Positions 1-8,258 of a stretch of 64,000 nucleotides of DNA are shown piece after piece. The notes beneath the pieces are model-generated. The model ran no database searches and was not told the origin of the DNA. It saw only the letters and a list, made by a program, of their open reading frames with translations. Location: positions 5,824,516 to 5,888,515 of the forward strand of contig NZ_BDUD01000001.1 in the NCBI RefSeq assembly GCF_003113895.1, written 5' to 3'. Both the position numbers and the translations under genes were made by a program. Position 1 is the first letter of the stretch. The number at the start of each line of letters is the position of its first letter. This stretch comes from Nostoc commune NIES-4072. Lineage in GTDB: Bacteria > Cyanobacteriota > Cyanobacteriia > Cyanobacteriales > Nostocaceae.

Positions 1-384
1 CTCACTCAAGGCTGTAACTGGAAAACCTGGCTGGAGTTTTTCTTCAACTACTGCTGGGGGTTTTTCCTCTGGTTTCTGCTTACTGCTATTGGTTTCTTCA
101 TCATCGTCCTCTAGCTTTTCTGATTTAGCTGCCTTGGTCTTACCCTCAATTCGCGCTTTGACAATTTTCAGAATTTCGTCCTCTTTTAATAGCACTAGAC
201 CTCCCTGTTGGGAGCTATTTGCCTTATTACTGGCAAATTTGGTTGTAGGACGCCCATCTGGTGTATTTACGCCTTTAAGTGCTGAACTACCTAGTTCAAA
301 CCCCAAAAGGGCACTCACAGAACCTGCTCCCATCATCAGGATTAACAAAACCAAAGTAAGAAGTACAGTAGAATTTATTTTCAT
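1..384 (-). CDS. Secreted hypothetical protein, C-terminus outside window
   Basis: An open minus-strand frame starts at ATG 384-382 and runs off the left edge with 128 codons and no stop. The N-terminus (MKINSTVLLTLVLLILMMGAG) is a hydrophobic signal peptide or membrane anchor. It is followed by a small-residue stretch (GFELGSSALKGV), then a charged, low-complexity region rich in Lys, Glu and Asp (KLEDDDEETNSSKQKPEEKPP). I recognise it only as a cyanobacterial exported or anchored protein of unknown function. An opposite-strand ORF over the same bases is a shadow with a serine-rich translation. Confidence 0.65.
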   Translation of the reverse strand, partial: MKINSTVLLTLVLLILMMGAGSVSALLGFELGSSALKGVNTPDGRPTTKFASNKANSSQQGGLVLLKEDEILKIVKARIEGKTKAAKSEKLEDDDEETNSSKQKPEEKPPAVVEEKLQPGFPVTALSE

Positions 385-678
385 CGCTGACAAGCTATCA
401 CAATAGAATGCTGGTCTATTTAAGAATAGTGAAGCTTTTGACCTCAATCCTTAAAGGAACTTAATCAATATTAGTCTGCACTATTTTATGATTAAATTAT
501 GTAGTATAAAAATCTGATAAGCTATTGTCGAGTATTCACAGGTGTAAATGTGTGCTATAATTATAAAATTGGCTAAACTCAGTGCATGAGGTATTTTCTT
601 CAGTCTAAAATTAGCAAATCGGGTTGACCTAAGAGTTGAAGTAATTTACTCTTATGAACTCGAAAGCGAACAACATAA

Positions 679-751
679 GCGCCTTTGGCCGATTGGGGAG
701 GCAACGAACTCATAATTCGTCTTCAGGCTGGTTCGATTCCAGCAGGGCGCA
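679..751 (+). tRNA. tRNA with CAU anticodon (Met or lysidine-type Ile2)
   Basis: A 73-nt cloverleaf can be drawn by hand. The 7-bp acceptor stem pairs 679-685 with 744-750 (one T-G wobble). The anticodon stem is ACGAA/TTCGT with loop CTCATAA and anticodon CAT at 711-713. The T arm is GCTGG-TTCGATT-CCAGC at 727-743. The discriminator is A751 and CCA is not encoded. G1-C72 pairing and the lack of three G-C pairs in the anticodon stem exclude initiator tRNA. The CTCATAA loop and D-arm resemble the Ile2 tRNA whose C34 is changed to lysidine by TilS, so tRNA-Ile(CAU) is at least as likely as elongator tRNA-Met. Confidence 0.82.
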
Positions 752-780
752 CTGAATGATCAAAAAGCAGTAATAGAGGG

Positions 781-888
781 ATAAAGGGCATGGGGCATGG
801 GGCATTGGGCATTGGTCAATAATTAATAGTTATTCTCCCCCTGCTCCCTCATCCCCCACTCCCCACTCCCCACTCCCCACTCCCCAAT
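781..888. repeat. STRR heptamer tracts (GGGGCAT and CCCCACT)
   Basis: Tandem 7-bp units are present. GGGGCAT/GGGCATT variants lie at about 788-815, and about five CCCCACT units at 853-887. They sit between the CAU tRNA and the 3' end of the minus-strand exported-protein gene. This is the short tandemly repeated repetitive DNA known from filamentous cyanobacteria. Confidence 0.8.
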
Positions 889-889
889 A

Positions 890-1324
890 TTACCGAGGTG
901 GTAAAGTTTCAAACCTAAATTCAGTACCCACTTTGAGTTTGTTGCTATTGAAACGCGGAGACATCATTAGTGATGTGTCATAAGGATTTGGTAAATCAGG
1001 AGTGCGAATGTATGGATCATTGCCAACTTGCTGAGTCAGGACATCATGATATAAAGTGTTAAGCAATTGAGCGTCGCGGGCAATTTCATTTTCTGGGAAG
1101 GAACCACCGAAACTGGAACCAGATCCTAGAAATGAGTCTAGTTGGCGCTTGAGGCTACCATTTTCGTAGAAATTGCGATCGTGACGAAAATAAGCTCGCT
1201 CAAAGGCATCATTTGTAGTTTCAGTTTTGGGGGTTTCCGTTTGGGCAGATGCAACAGAGGGAAAAGCAATACCAGTAGCAACCAGTACCAATAAACCACC
1301 AAAGGTTTTAAATTTTATACCCAC
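890..1324 (-). CDS. Periplasmic hypothetical protein with signal peptide
   Basis: A 144-residue protein. Its Sec signal peptide is clear: positive MGIKFK, a hydrophobic stretch, then ASA before QTETP at about residue 28. The mature part has Asp/Arg-rich segments (FERAYFRHDRNFYENG, ARDAQLLNTLYHDVLTQQ) and ends in TLPPR. There are no cysteines and no catalytic motif I can name. It is divergent from pyrE, with about 100 bp of shared promoter region. It is probably a conserved cyanobacterial protein; function unknown. Confidence 0.7.
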   Translation of the reverse strand: MGIKFKTFGGLLVLVATGIAFPSVASAQTETPKTETTNDAFERAYFRHDRNFYENGSLKRQLDSFLGSGSSFGGSFPENEIARDAQLLNTLYHDVLTQQVGNDPYIRTPDLPNPYDTSLMMSPRFNSNKLKVGTEFRFETLPPR

Positions 1325-1424
1325 GTTCCTAACTCCTCAATTTTTGGGCAATCTTAATTTATGCTTAATTTCAGAACTCTGATGAGTTCAACCTTTGGTG
1401 TAGCACAACTTTTAATGTTTTGTA

Positions 1425-2045
1425 ATGACGTATCCTACTGAAACTTTTACCCACTCAGATATTTGGGCAACTACTGCTGATTTAACTATTTTGCGCCACA
1501 AGCTACTAGATTTATTTTGCCAACTTGCTTATCAAGAAGGTGATTTTTTGCTCTCTTCTGGTCTGCGTAGTTCTTATTATGTCAACAAGACACAAGTAAC
1601 ACTCCATCCTCAAGGCGCTTTGGCAGTCGGACGTTTACTGTTTCCTTTGCTACCTGTAGATACACAAGCTGTAGGTGGTTTAACAATGGGGGCTGATCCA
1701 ATTGTGACAGCAGTTAGTATAGTTTCTGTTTATGAAAACCGACCCATACCAGCGCTAATTATTCGCAAGGAAGCCAAGGGTTATGGAACGAGAGCTTATA
1801 TAGAAGGCCCCAATTTACCAGAAGGTGCAAAAGTAGTAGTCTTGGAAGATGTGGTGACAACCGGGCAATCTGCTTTAAAAGCAGTTGAGCGTCTTAAAGA
1901 TGCAGGTTATACCGTAAATCAAATAATTTCACTGGTAGACCGACAGCAAGGTGGAGGTGAGTTGTACCAGTCAGCTGGGTTGAAGTTTGAAACTTTGTTT
2001 TCGATTCAAGAAGTTCAGGAACGCTACCAACAACTTGCGAAATAA
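1425..2045 (+). CDS. pyrE: Orotate phosphoribosyltransferase
   Basis: PyrE joins orotate to PRPP to give orotidine 5'-phosphate, the fifth step of pyrimidine synthesis, in the cytoplasm. The 206-residue length is normal. The PRPP-binding signature VVVLEDVVTTGQS lies at about residues 142-154. The SGLRSSYYVNKTQV segment (about 44-57) and the RKEAKGYGTR loop with its catalytic Lys/Arg (about 114-123) are intact. The ATG start at 1425 is the first in frame. A hairpin terminator follows 65 bp after the stop. Confidence 0.95.
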   Translation: MTYPTETFTHSDIWATTADLTILRHKLLDLFCQLAYQEGDFLLSSGLRSSYYVNKTQVTLHPQGALAVGRLLFPLLPVDTQAVGGLTMGADPIVTAVSIVSVYENRPIPALIIRKEAKGYGTRAYIEGPNLPEGAKVVVLEDVVTTGQSALKAVERLKDAGYTVNQIISLVDRQQGGGELYQSAGLKFETLFSIQEVQERYQQLAK

Positions 2046-2109
2046 TAAGTGTCGCTTGCCGAATTGTTTGACAATTTGACATATTTGTGTAGTTGAAAAT
2101 ATTACTCTT

Positions 2110-2130
2110 AAAGCCCTAATAAGGGTTTTA
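2110..2130 (+). terminator. Intrinsic terminator after pyrE
   Basis: An 8-bp stem (AAAGCCCT / AGGGTTTT, one G-T wobble) with an AATA loop is followed by TTTTATTATTTTAT. Its position 65 bp after the pyrE stop fits a Rho-independent terminator. Confidence 0.7.
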
Positions 2131-2145
2131 TTATTTTATCCCAAA

Positions 2146-2515
2146 TTGTGGGTTCTTACCCCAACGGTGTCTGAAACTAGATTGTCTAGCTTTGGAACTA
2201 TGCAAAAAGAAGGTTGGTTATCAGGAGTATATTTTCTCGCAGATGCCTTGCGGACAGCAATTGTAGCGATACATCAATTACCACAGATACCGGAAACGTT
2301 ATGGTTGAGGCTTTTGGGTAGGGGAAACTTGCAGTCGCAGGCAATTATCGAGTTGCAAACGATTAAATCATCCATACCAAAAAGCAACCCTGGAATTAGT
2401 TTACAACTTGCGCGAAAACTTGAGAGTAAATCAAGAATTAGAAGCAGATGATAGGCAGCTAGTTATGCGATTAGAACCACTTTATCAAAATCTTCAACTT
2501 CCCGCGCATCGTTGA
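2146..2515 (+). pseudogene. Frameshifted, C-terminally truncated remnant
   Basis: Frame 1 reads TTG 2146 through ...PETLWLRLLGRGNLQ and then garbles after SIPKSNP. The next frame takes over with ATLELVYNLRENL and continues as DDRQLVMRLEPLYQNLQLP to TGA at 2513-2515. One extra A in the AAAAA run at 2379-2383 explains the switch. The joined product looks like a cyanobacterial regulator-type protein of unknown function that I cannot name. The 3' end stops where the vapC remnant begins. Without the extra A the gene would read through, so a base-calling error cannot be excluded for the frameshift. The missing C-terminus is a separate lesion. Confidence 0.55.
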
Positions 2516-2663
2516 TTCGTACTACCCAACCATTAAACAATTCCTGAACCGTCACGATGGAAATCGCTACCTCTGCTCCCACCTCTGCAACTTGACGGCT
2601 CACTTGTGGATGTCGTTCTAATAACAGCGACACATGATCTGTATCTAACAGCCAAAGGCTCAT
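2463..2663 (-). pseudogene. Truncated VapC-type PIN-domain toxin
   Basis: The N-terminus MSLWLLDTDHVSLLLERHP carries the first acidic PIN residue (Asp in LLDTDH), followed by ISIVTVQELFNGW with the conserved Glu. VapC toxins are normally about 130 residues; this one stops at 66. The last dozen residues (EVEDFDKVVLIA) are the antisense of the plus-strand remnant at 2146-2515, so the native C-terminal half with the remaining acidic residues is gone. The start ATG overlaps the stop of the upstream antitoxin gene in an ATGA, as in intact operons. The nuclease is very probably dead. Confidence 0.7.
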
Positions 2664-3100
2664 ACAGTGCTATTTATATCTAACTCGCGCTCAGTACGCA
2701 GTTCCTGAGACAGATCCGCAAACTCTTCATCTCCCTCAAACATCCCAATAAAATCTGTCCAGGGATTATTTGCCACTTCTAGGGTCAGCACCTCAATATT
2801 TGCCAGTCTAGCTTTAATTTGCTCCTGTACGGCTGCGATCACATCTGAACGGTTTTCAGCTTTAGCTGTACAATTAGGTAACTCTGGAACTGATGCGATA
2901 AAAAGTCCCGACTGAGCCTGTTCAACCAGAATATGAAGAGACAGCCTATTAAAACTTGTGACGGCTAGAAGATTCATAAGTACTGGTACTAGGTTCTCCT
3001 TCCCCATCATAATGCCTGTGTCAGCCGAAATTTTTTCCCTTGATATTTTCATCAGCTCGCGTTTCTTCAATTTTAATAACAGTCTCTGGCAAATCAGCAT
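2660..3100 (-). CDS. HicB-like antitoxin of a VapBC-type pair
   Basis: The core SLHILVEQAQSGLFIASVPELPNCTAKAENRSDVIAAVQEQIKARL follows the HicB-like fold pattern (beta strands, PELPNC turn, helix). The C-terminus, with WTDFIGMFEGDEEFADLSQELRTERELD, is of the kind that binds VapC toxins. The residues before Met42 look unlike an antitoxin, so the true start may be ATG 2977-2975 (105 aa). The 4-bp overlap with the truncated toxin gene supports an operon. With the toxin broken, this is an orphan antitoxin. The family assignment is inferred from pattern only. Confidence 0.55.
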   Translation of the reverse strand: MLICQRLLLKLKKRELMKISREKISADTGIMMGKENLVPVLMNLLAVTSFNRLSLHILVEQAQSGLFIASVPELPNCTAKAENRSDVIAAVQEQIKARLANIEVLTLEVANNPWTDFIGMFEGDEEFADLSQELRTERELDINSTV

Positions 3101-3321
3101 TTAAAATCCGTTCACTCAAATTTGCTAAAACCGCTTGTCGTAAATTTCACATAAGAGGTTTAAGTTGTGTCATTTGAACTTGAAGATATTCTGGAGGATG
3201 GTCGTTCAATTTGTCCTTTCCTTTACTTCCAAAAGCTTTAGGACATGACGCACTCCAGTAGATCACCAATGGGCTGAATTACCGTACACAATCGGCAACT
3301 CAAATTCTTATGTATACTTAA

Positions 3322-3393
3322 AGCCAGCAGCGGGATTTGAACTCGCGACCTTCCGATTACAAGTCGGATGCACTACCACTGTGCTATGCTGGC
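3322..3393 (-). tRNA. tRNA-Thr (UGU anticodon)
   Basis: The reverse complement folds as a 72-nt tRNA. The acceptor is GCCAGCA/TGCTGGC (7 bp). The anticodon stem is CCGAC/ATCGG-type around loop CTTGTAA, anticodon TGT. The T arm carries GTTCAAATC. The discriminator is T and CCA is not encoded. UGU reads ACA and ACG threonine codons. Confidence 0.92.
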
Positions 3394-3605
3394 AATTTTT
3401 TTGATTACTCTCAAGTAGCAACCACAATTTATTATTGTACCATAATCCATTTATTTGTCTAGCTGTAATTGCTAAAAATATCTCCCTGTTCCGAAATTAG
3501 GCTAGAAGACCAGAGATTTTGGCAATATCGCTGCTTTTGTGTATCTAACCCAAGTTGCTAGTTACTCTTATGGGCGATCGCTTTGGGACAGTAAAGCAAT
3601 AAAAT

Positions 3606-3634
3606 GCCCTCCAAGAAGAGAAAATTAGGAGGGC
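3606..3634 (+). promoter_or_regulatory. Hairpin sequestering the transposase ribosome-binding site
   Basis: GCCCTCC (3606-3612) and GGAGGGC (3628-3634) form a perfect 7-bp stem that contains the AGGAGG-type ribosome-binding site, 3 nt before the ATG at 3638. Transcripts entering from outside would fold and hide the site. The same hairpin is in copy 2. Confidence 0.6.
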
Positions 3635-3637
3635 TAA

Positions 3638-4465
3638 ATGCTAAACGAAATAATTTCCATATATGCTATCATAGACGACCTGTTAAAGGCGATTGGGCAT
3701 AATGAAGATTGTCGTCGAGAGATGAATGACGCAGAAATTATTACAACGGCAATAACATCGGCGATGTTCTTTAATGGTAATCATAGTAAGGCTTGTACCT
3801 ATATGAAAGAACATAAGTTGATATCTAATATGTTAGAAAAGTCACGATTTAACCGGAGATTACACAGTGTCTCAATGTTAATCAACGACTTGTTTCATCA
3901 AGTGGGAATGGCACTGAAGGAAATTAGTGATTCCACTGAATATCTTTTAGACTCGTTCCCAGTGCCCATCTGCGATAACATCCGTATCTTTAATGTAAAA
4001 ATAATACAGTCGGCGCAGTATAGAGGTTACATCGCATCGAAAAAACGATATTTTTACGGGGTTCGAGTTCAGTTATTAACAACCAAAAATGGTATTCCTG
4101 TCGAATTTGTGTTTATGCCTGGTAGTGCCAACGATGTACGTGCTTTAAATGCCTTACCCTTGAATCTACCACCTGGTAGTGAAATTTATGGTGATTCAGC
4201 TTACACCGACTACACGATTGAGGATGACTTGGAACAAACAAGTCACATTTCTTTAAAAGTCATGAGGAAAAAGAACTCCAAGCGTCAAGACCAGCCTTGG
4301 AATCAATATATTAAACAACATACTCGGCATTATATCGAAACTGTGTTTAGTAGTATCACTTGTGTTTTTCCAAAATCAATACATGCAGTCACTTATCAAG
4401 GGTTTTTACTTAAGCTACAAGCATTCATTTTTTCTTTTACTCTTCAACAAGCTTTTATTGAATAA
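3638..4465 (+). CDS. IS982-family transposase (copy 1)
   Basis: A 275-residue DDE transposase that cuts and joins the IS ends. Visible catalytic-type acidic residues are YLLDSFPVPICD (Asp at about 109), IYGDSAYTDY (Asp at about 187) and HYIETVFSSI (Glu at about 234), the usual DDE layout of the IS982 family. The length agrees with the family (about 270-300) and the frame is intact, so the element may be active. The ATG follows a strong AGGAGG site buried in a hairpin. The protein matches the copy at 39292 residue for residue. Confidence 0.92.
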   Translation: MLNEIISIYAIIDDLLKAIGHNEDCRREMNDAEIITTAITSAMFFNGNHSKACTYMKEHKLISNMLEKSRFNRRLHSVSMLINDLFHQVGMALKEISDSTEYLLDSFPVPICDNIRIFNVKIIQSAQYRGYIASKKRYFYGVRVQLLTTKNGIPVEFVFMPGSANDVRALNALPLNLPPGSEIYGDSAYTDYTIEDDLEQTSHISLKVMRKKNSKRQDQPWNQYIKQHTRHYIETVFSSITCVFPKSIHAVTYQGFLLKLQAFIFSFTLQQAFIE

Positions 4466-4815
4466 GTAATTTATACAACTAATAGGCATTTAAGTAGCTG
4501 AATGCTGGCAACAATGGCATCGGCACGTTGGCGCTAGGCACCAACTTTGTTGTACGCGATCGCATGAATTGAGTGATAACAAGTGCATATCAGTCGATAA
4601 CCAGCAACTTGGGTTATCTAGATGGTTGAGTTGGCGTTGCAATTGTAGTGATTGCGATCGCTGATAAAGTTGGTAAATTAATATTCATACCAAAAGCTAA
4701 TAACTTAAATCCTGGGCTGAACCCAAAAATATCTGTTCAGTTCTAAAACTGTATTTTCTTGGCACAGCTGAATCAAGGAACAGAAATATATAATTATTTT
4801 TTACAGATTACAAGC

Positions 4816-5736
4816 ATGGCAGCATTGCTCGGACGAGATTTATTAAGTCTAGCGGACATCAGTCCTACGGAACTTCAAGAACTCCTGCAATTGGCAACTC
4901 AACTTAAATCACAACAGTTGAAGTTGCAATGTAATAAAGTTTTGGGGTTGTTGTTCTCCAAAGCTTCTACTCGCACGCGGGTAAGTTTTACTGTGGCGAT
5001 GTACCAACTGGGTGGACAGGTTATTGATCTCAACCCTAATGTCACTCAAGTTAGTCGCGGGGAACCTTTGCAGGATACGGCGCGGGTGTTAGAACGATAT
5101 CTGGATATTTTGGCAATTCGCACTTTTGCACAGCAAGATTTAGAAACTTTTGCTCACTATGCCAAGATTCCGGTAATTAATGCGCTTACCGATGCAGAAC
5201 ATCCTTGTCAGGTATTAGCCGATTTATTGACGATTCAAGAAACCTTTAACAGCCTTGCTGGGTTAACTTTAACCTACGTGGGTGATGGAAATAATATGGC
5301 TAATTCTCTGATGTTGGGCTGTGCTTTGGTAGGGATGAATGTCAGAATTGCTACCCCTAGCGGATATGAGCCAGATTCTAAGATTGTAGAACAAGCAAGA
5401 GCGATCGCTAACAACAAAACGGAAGTCCTCGTCACTCATGATCCAGAATTAGCAGCTAAGGGTTCTGCTGTACTTTATACTGATGTTTGGGCGAGTATGG
5501 GGCAAGAAGCAGAGGCAGACAATCGAATGCCAATTTTCCAGCCTTATCAAATTTCGGAGCAGTTATTGAGCCTTGCACAACCAGAGGCAATTGTTTTACA
5601 CTGCTTACCAGCCCATCGTGGTGAAGAAATTACCGAAGCTGTTATTGAAGGTTCTCAATCACGAGTTTGGGAACAGGCGGAAAATCGCTTGCACGCTCAA
5701 AAAGCTTTGCTTGCGAGTATTTTAGGGGCAGAATGA
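4816..5736 (+). CDS. argF: Ornithine carbamoyltransferase
   Basis: ArgF converts ornithine and carbamoyl phosphate to citrulline in arginine synthesis. The carbamoyl-phosphate motif SKASTRTRVSF lies near the N-terminus, HPCQVLADLLTI in the middle, and the catalytic HCLPAHRGEE near residue 260. I prefer ATG 4816 (MAALLGRDLLS, about 306 aa, normal length) over a TTG at 4759 that would add 19 residues unlike the family. The IS982 copy ends about 200 bp upstream, so the native promoter region may be shortened. Confidence 0.95.
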   Translation: MAALLGRDLLSLADISPTELQELLQLATQLKSQQLKLQCNKVLGLLFSKASTRTRVSFTVAMYQLGGQVIDLNPNVTQVSRGEPLQDTARVLERYLDILAIRTFAQQDLETFAHYAKIPVINALTDAEHPCQVLADLLTIQETFNSLAGLTLTYVGDGNNMANSLMLGCALVGMNVRIATPSGYEPDSKIVEQARAIANNKTEVLVTHDPELAAKGSAVLYTDVWASMGQEAEADNRMPIFQPYQISEQLLSLAQPEAIVLHCLPAHRGEEITEAVIEGSQSRVWEQAENRLHAQKALLASILGAE

Positions 5737-5747
5737 AAAGAGTTAGG

Positions 5748-5767
5748 AGACGCGATTGATCGCGTCT
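5748..5767. terminator. Palindromic hairpin after argF
   Basis: AGACGCGAT-TG-ATCGCGTCT is a perfect 9-bp stem 12 bp after the argF stop, followed by TGTACAAAAGC rather than a clean T-run. A nearly identical 20-bp palindrome occurs at 47266-47285, so this is also a dispersed repeat. A terminator role is likely but not proven. Confidence 0.5.
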
Positions 5768-5921
5768 GTACAAAAGCTAAGAGTCAGAATAGCGAGTGTG
5801 CAGCTGGCTCTTGACTACTTAATTTGTAAAAAATCTAAAATAAATCGGTAAAAGAAAAGATAATTATTTTTCTTTTGCCTTTCATATTTTTACTTTTCTC
5901 TTGTTATAGGGAGTTTTTTGT

Positions 5922-5935
5922 AGTACTAATGTTCT
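5922..5935 (+). promoter_or_regulatory. LexA box upstream of lexA
   Basis: AGTACTAATGTTCT matches the consensus RGTACNNNDGTWCB reported for Anabaena LexA at every defined position. It ends 31 bp before the lexA ATG, a position suited to autorepression. Confidence 0.75.
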
Positions 5936-5966
5936 AGAGACATTTATAATTACTTCCCAGAAATTT

Positions 5967-6572
5967 ATGGAACGTTTAACAGAAGCTCAACAAGAACTTT
6001 ACGAATGGTTGGCAGAATACATCCGATCGCACCAGCATTCGCCTTCAATTCGGCAAATGATGCAAGCGATGAACTTGAAGTCACCAGCACCAATTCAAAG
6101 CCGTTTAGAACATTTACGGACTAAAGGATATATAGAATGGACTGAAGGACAAGCGCGAACGATTCGGATTTTGCGTCCTGTGAAGCAAGGTGTACCAATT
6201 TTGGGGACGATCGCTGCTGGTGGTTTAATAGAACCGTTTACTGATGCTGTAGATCATTTAGACTTTTCTAATTTCGATTTACCTCCCCAAACTTATGCTT
6301 TGCGGGTAGCTGGCGATAGCATGATTGAAGATTTAATTACTGATGGCGATGTGGTATTTCTGCGTCCAGTAGCAGAACCAAATCATTTAAAAAATGGTAC
6401 TATCGTTGCCGCCAGAGTCGATGGATTTGGTACCACATTAAAACGTTTTTATCGCCAAGGCGATCGCGTTACTCTCAAACCAGCAAATCCTAAGTACAAT
6501 CCCATTGAAGTCATGGCTCAACAAGTACAGGTGCAAGGTTCTCTCATTGGTGTTTGGCGTGGTTACAACTGA
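5967..6572 (+). CDS. lexA: LexA repressor / S24 self-cleaving protease
   Basis: A 201-residue LexA. The N-terminal winged helix covers about residues 1-70 (SPSIRQMMQAMNLKS recognition region). The autocleavage bond is Ala84-Gly85 in TIAAGGLIEP. The Ser118/Lys159 dyad sits in GDSMIED and TTLKRFY. All residues needed for self-cleavage are present. It represses DNA-damage or related stress genes, and a perfect LexA box lies just upstream. It is transcribed toward the Dnd island, but an STRR tract separates them. Confidence 0.95.
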   Translation: MERLTEAQQELYEWLAEYIRSHQHSPSIRQMMQAMNLKSPAPIQSRLEHLRTKGYIEWTEGQARTIRILRPVKQGVPILGTIAAGGLIEPFTDAVDHLDFSNFDLPPQTYALRVAGDSMIEDLITDGDVVFLRPVAEPNHLKNGTIVAARVDGFGTTLKRFYRQGDRVTLKPANPKYNPIEVMAQQVQVQGSLIGVWRGYN

Positions 6573-6579
6573 ATTGGGG

Positions 6580-6706
6580 AATGGGGCATGGGGCATGGGG
6601 CATGGGGGAGAATAACTCTGAACTCCTCACTCAGCACAACACCCAATGCCTAACACCCAATGCCCAATACCCAATACCCAATGCCCAATGCCCAATGCCC
6701 ATTTAC
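6580..6706. repeat. STRR tract between lexA and the Dnd helicase
   Basis: GGGGCAT units lie at about 6584-6606, and CCCAATG/CCCAATA units at about 6650-6702. The tract ends about 10 bp before the ATG of the helicase gene, so it occupies that gene's promoter and leader region. Confidence 0.8.
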
Positions 6707-6713
6707 TTAAAAT

Positions 6714-8189
6714 ATGTACCTGACGAAAAATCCAGTGCAGCAACTGCCCACTTTCCGGTTGAAATTACCATTTGCAAGGGAAATTTTGGGCAGTTATTAC
6801 ACGCAACCATTACCAGGATGCCCAAGAATGCCTCCGTCTCTGCAATTGCGGCAATATCAGCGCCAAGCGATCGCTAGCTGGTTTACCAACAATGGCAGAG
6901 GGACGCTGAAAATGGCTACTGGTAGTGGTAAAACGATTACCGCACTAGCGATCGCTTGTGAATTGTATCAGCAGATTAATTTACAAGTTTTGGTGGTGGT
7001 ATGTCCCTACCGCCATCTTGTTACCCAATGGGCGCGAGAATGCGAAAAATTTAATTTGCAACCCATTTTAGCCTTTGAGAATTTACGCACTTGGCAAAGT
7101 CAACTTTCTACCCAAATTTATAATCTGCGTTCTGGTTCTCAACGATTTGTCACGGTGATTACTACGAACTCCACTTTAATTGGAGATGGGTTTCAGTCTC
7201 AACTCAAATATTTTCCCGCCAAAACTTTAATTATTGGGGATGAGGCGCATAATCTAGGCGCACCCAAGTTAGAGGAAAGTTTACCGCGTAGCGTTGGGTT
7301 GAGACTAGCTTTATCTGCCACACCGGAAAGATATTTTGATGATTTTGGTACGCAATCTCTATTTGATTATTTTGGCCCAGTTCTCCAACCAGAGTTTACA
7401 TTGAGGGATGCGATCGCTCAAGGTGCTTTGGTACATTATCTCTATTATCCGGTGTTGGTAGAGTTAACTGAAGCAGAAAGTATTGCCTATTTAAAGTTAA
7501 CTAAAAGAATTGGGCGATCGCTACTTTATCGAGATCGAGAAAATGGCGAAGTAGGATTTGAAGACAATGAAGACTTAAAGCCGTTGTTGATGCAAAGAGC
7601 AAGATTAATTGGTGCAGCAAAAAATAAATTAACCGCCTTGCATGAATTAATGACAACTCGCCGCGAAACTAGCCACACACTTTTTTATTGTAGTGATGGT
7701 TCCCAAGAAGCGGGACAACGTTCATCTCTACGCCAACTTAAAGCTGTTGCTAAAATTCTGGGTGTGGATTTGGGGTATAAGGTAAGTACCTATACCGCTC
7801 AAACAACTTTACAAGAAAGGGAAATATTGCGCCATCAATTTGAAAGTGGAGAGTTGCAGGGTTTGGTGGCAATTCGTTGTTTAGATGAAGGTGTTGATAT
7901 TCCGGCAATTAAAACTGCGGTGATTTTGTCAAGTTCTGGTAATCCCCGCCAGTTTATTCAGCGACGGGGGCGAGTTTTACGTCCTCATCCTGCTAAAGAA
8001 CGCGCAACAATATTTGACATGATTGTTTTACCGCCAGATTTGGATAGAGAAACGATAGAAGTTGAGCGTAATTTGTTGAAAAAGGAATTACGGCGTTTTG
8101 TGGAATTTGCTGATTTGGCTGATAACGCTGGTGAAGCAAGAATGAAGTTACTTGATTTACAAAAGCGATATGGTTTATTAGATATTTGA
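6714..8189 (+). CDS. SF2 helicase, Dnd-associated restriction type
   Basis: A 491-residue superfamily 2 helicase of the XPB/type III restriction kind. Motif I is MATGSGKT, motif II GDEAHNLG (DEAH), motif III LSATPERYF and motif VI QFIQRRGRVLRPH. It fits the family described as DNA phosphorothioation system restriction enzyme, which co-occurs with dnd genes. No separate nuclease domain is obvious, so it may act as a translocase. The alternative start ATG 6831 (MPPSLQLRQYQRQAI) lies just before motif Q; the N-terminal 39 residues are less certain. It opens the 6.7-22.1 kb Dnd island. Confidence 0.8.
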   Translation: MYLTKNPVQQLPTFRLKLPFAREILGSYYTQPLPGCPRMPPSLQLRQYQRQAIASWFTNNGRGTLKMATGSGKTITALAIACELYQQINLQVLVVVCPYRHLVTQWARECEKFNLQPILAFENLRTWQSQLSTQIYNLRSGSQRFVTVITTNSTLIGDGFQSQLKYFPAKTLIIGDEAHNLGAPKLEESLPRSVGLRLALSATPERYFDDFGTQSLFDYFGPVLQPEFTLRDAIAQGALVHYLYYPVLVELTEAESIAYLKLTKRIGRSLLYRDRENGEVGFEDNEDLKPLLMQRARLIGAAKNKLTALHELMTTRRETSHTLFYCSDGSQEAGQRSSLRQLKAVAKILGVDLGYKVSTYTAQTTLQEREILRHQFESGELQGLVAIRCLDEGVDIPAIKTAVILSSSGNPRQFIQRRGRVLRPHPAKERATIFDMIVLPPDLDRETIEVERNLLKKELRRFVEFADLADNAGEARMKLLDLQKRYGLLDI

Positions 8190-8258
8190 TGAGCAATTGT
8201 AAAATTTTTTAAGTTTAGAAAAAAGAAGCATTAAGTATGAAATAATAAAATTATGTTG

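Larger units (their letters stand above)
3548..4614 (+). mobile_element. IS982-family insertion sequence, copy 1
   Basis: A 1067-bp element bounded by ACCCAAGTTGCT inverted repeats (12 perfect bp, 17 with one mismatch). It is flanked by a 6-bp direct repeat TATCTA at 3542-3547 and 4615-4620, which marks the target duplication. One transposase ORF fills most of it. It lies between tRNA-Thr and argF, ending about 200 bp before the argF start. A second copy of the same length, with the same transposase protein and the same ends, lies at 39202-40268. Confidence 0.95.

Noticed and set aside
89-406. Plus-strand ORF with serine-rich start
   Set aside because: It is antisense to a frame with a signal peptide and normal composition on the minus strand.
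4759-4815. Longer N-terminus for ornithine carbamoyltransferase from TTG
   Set aside because: The 19 extra residues do not fit the family, and ATG 4816 gives the normal length.
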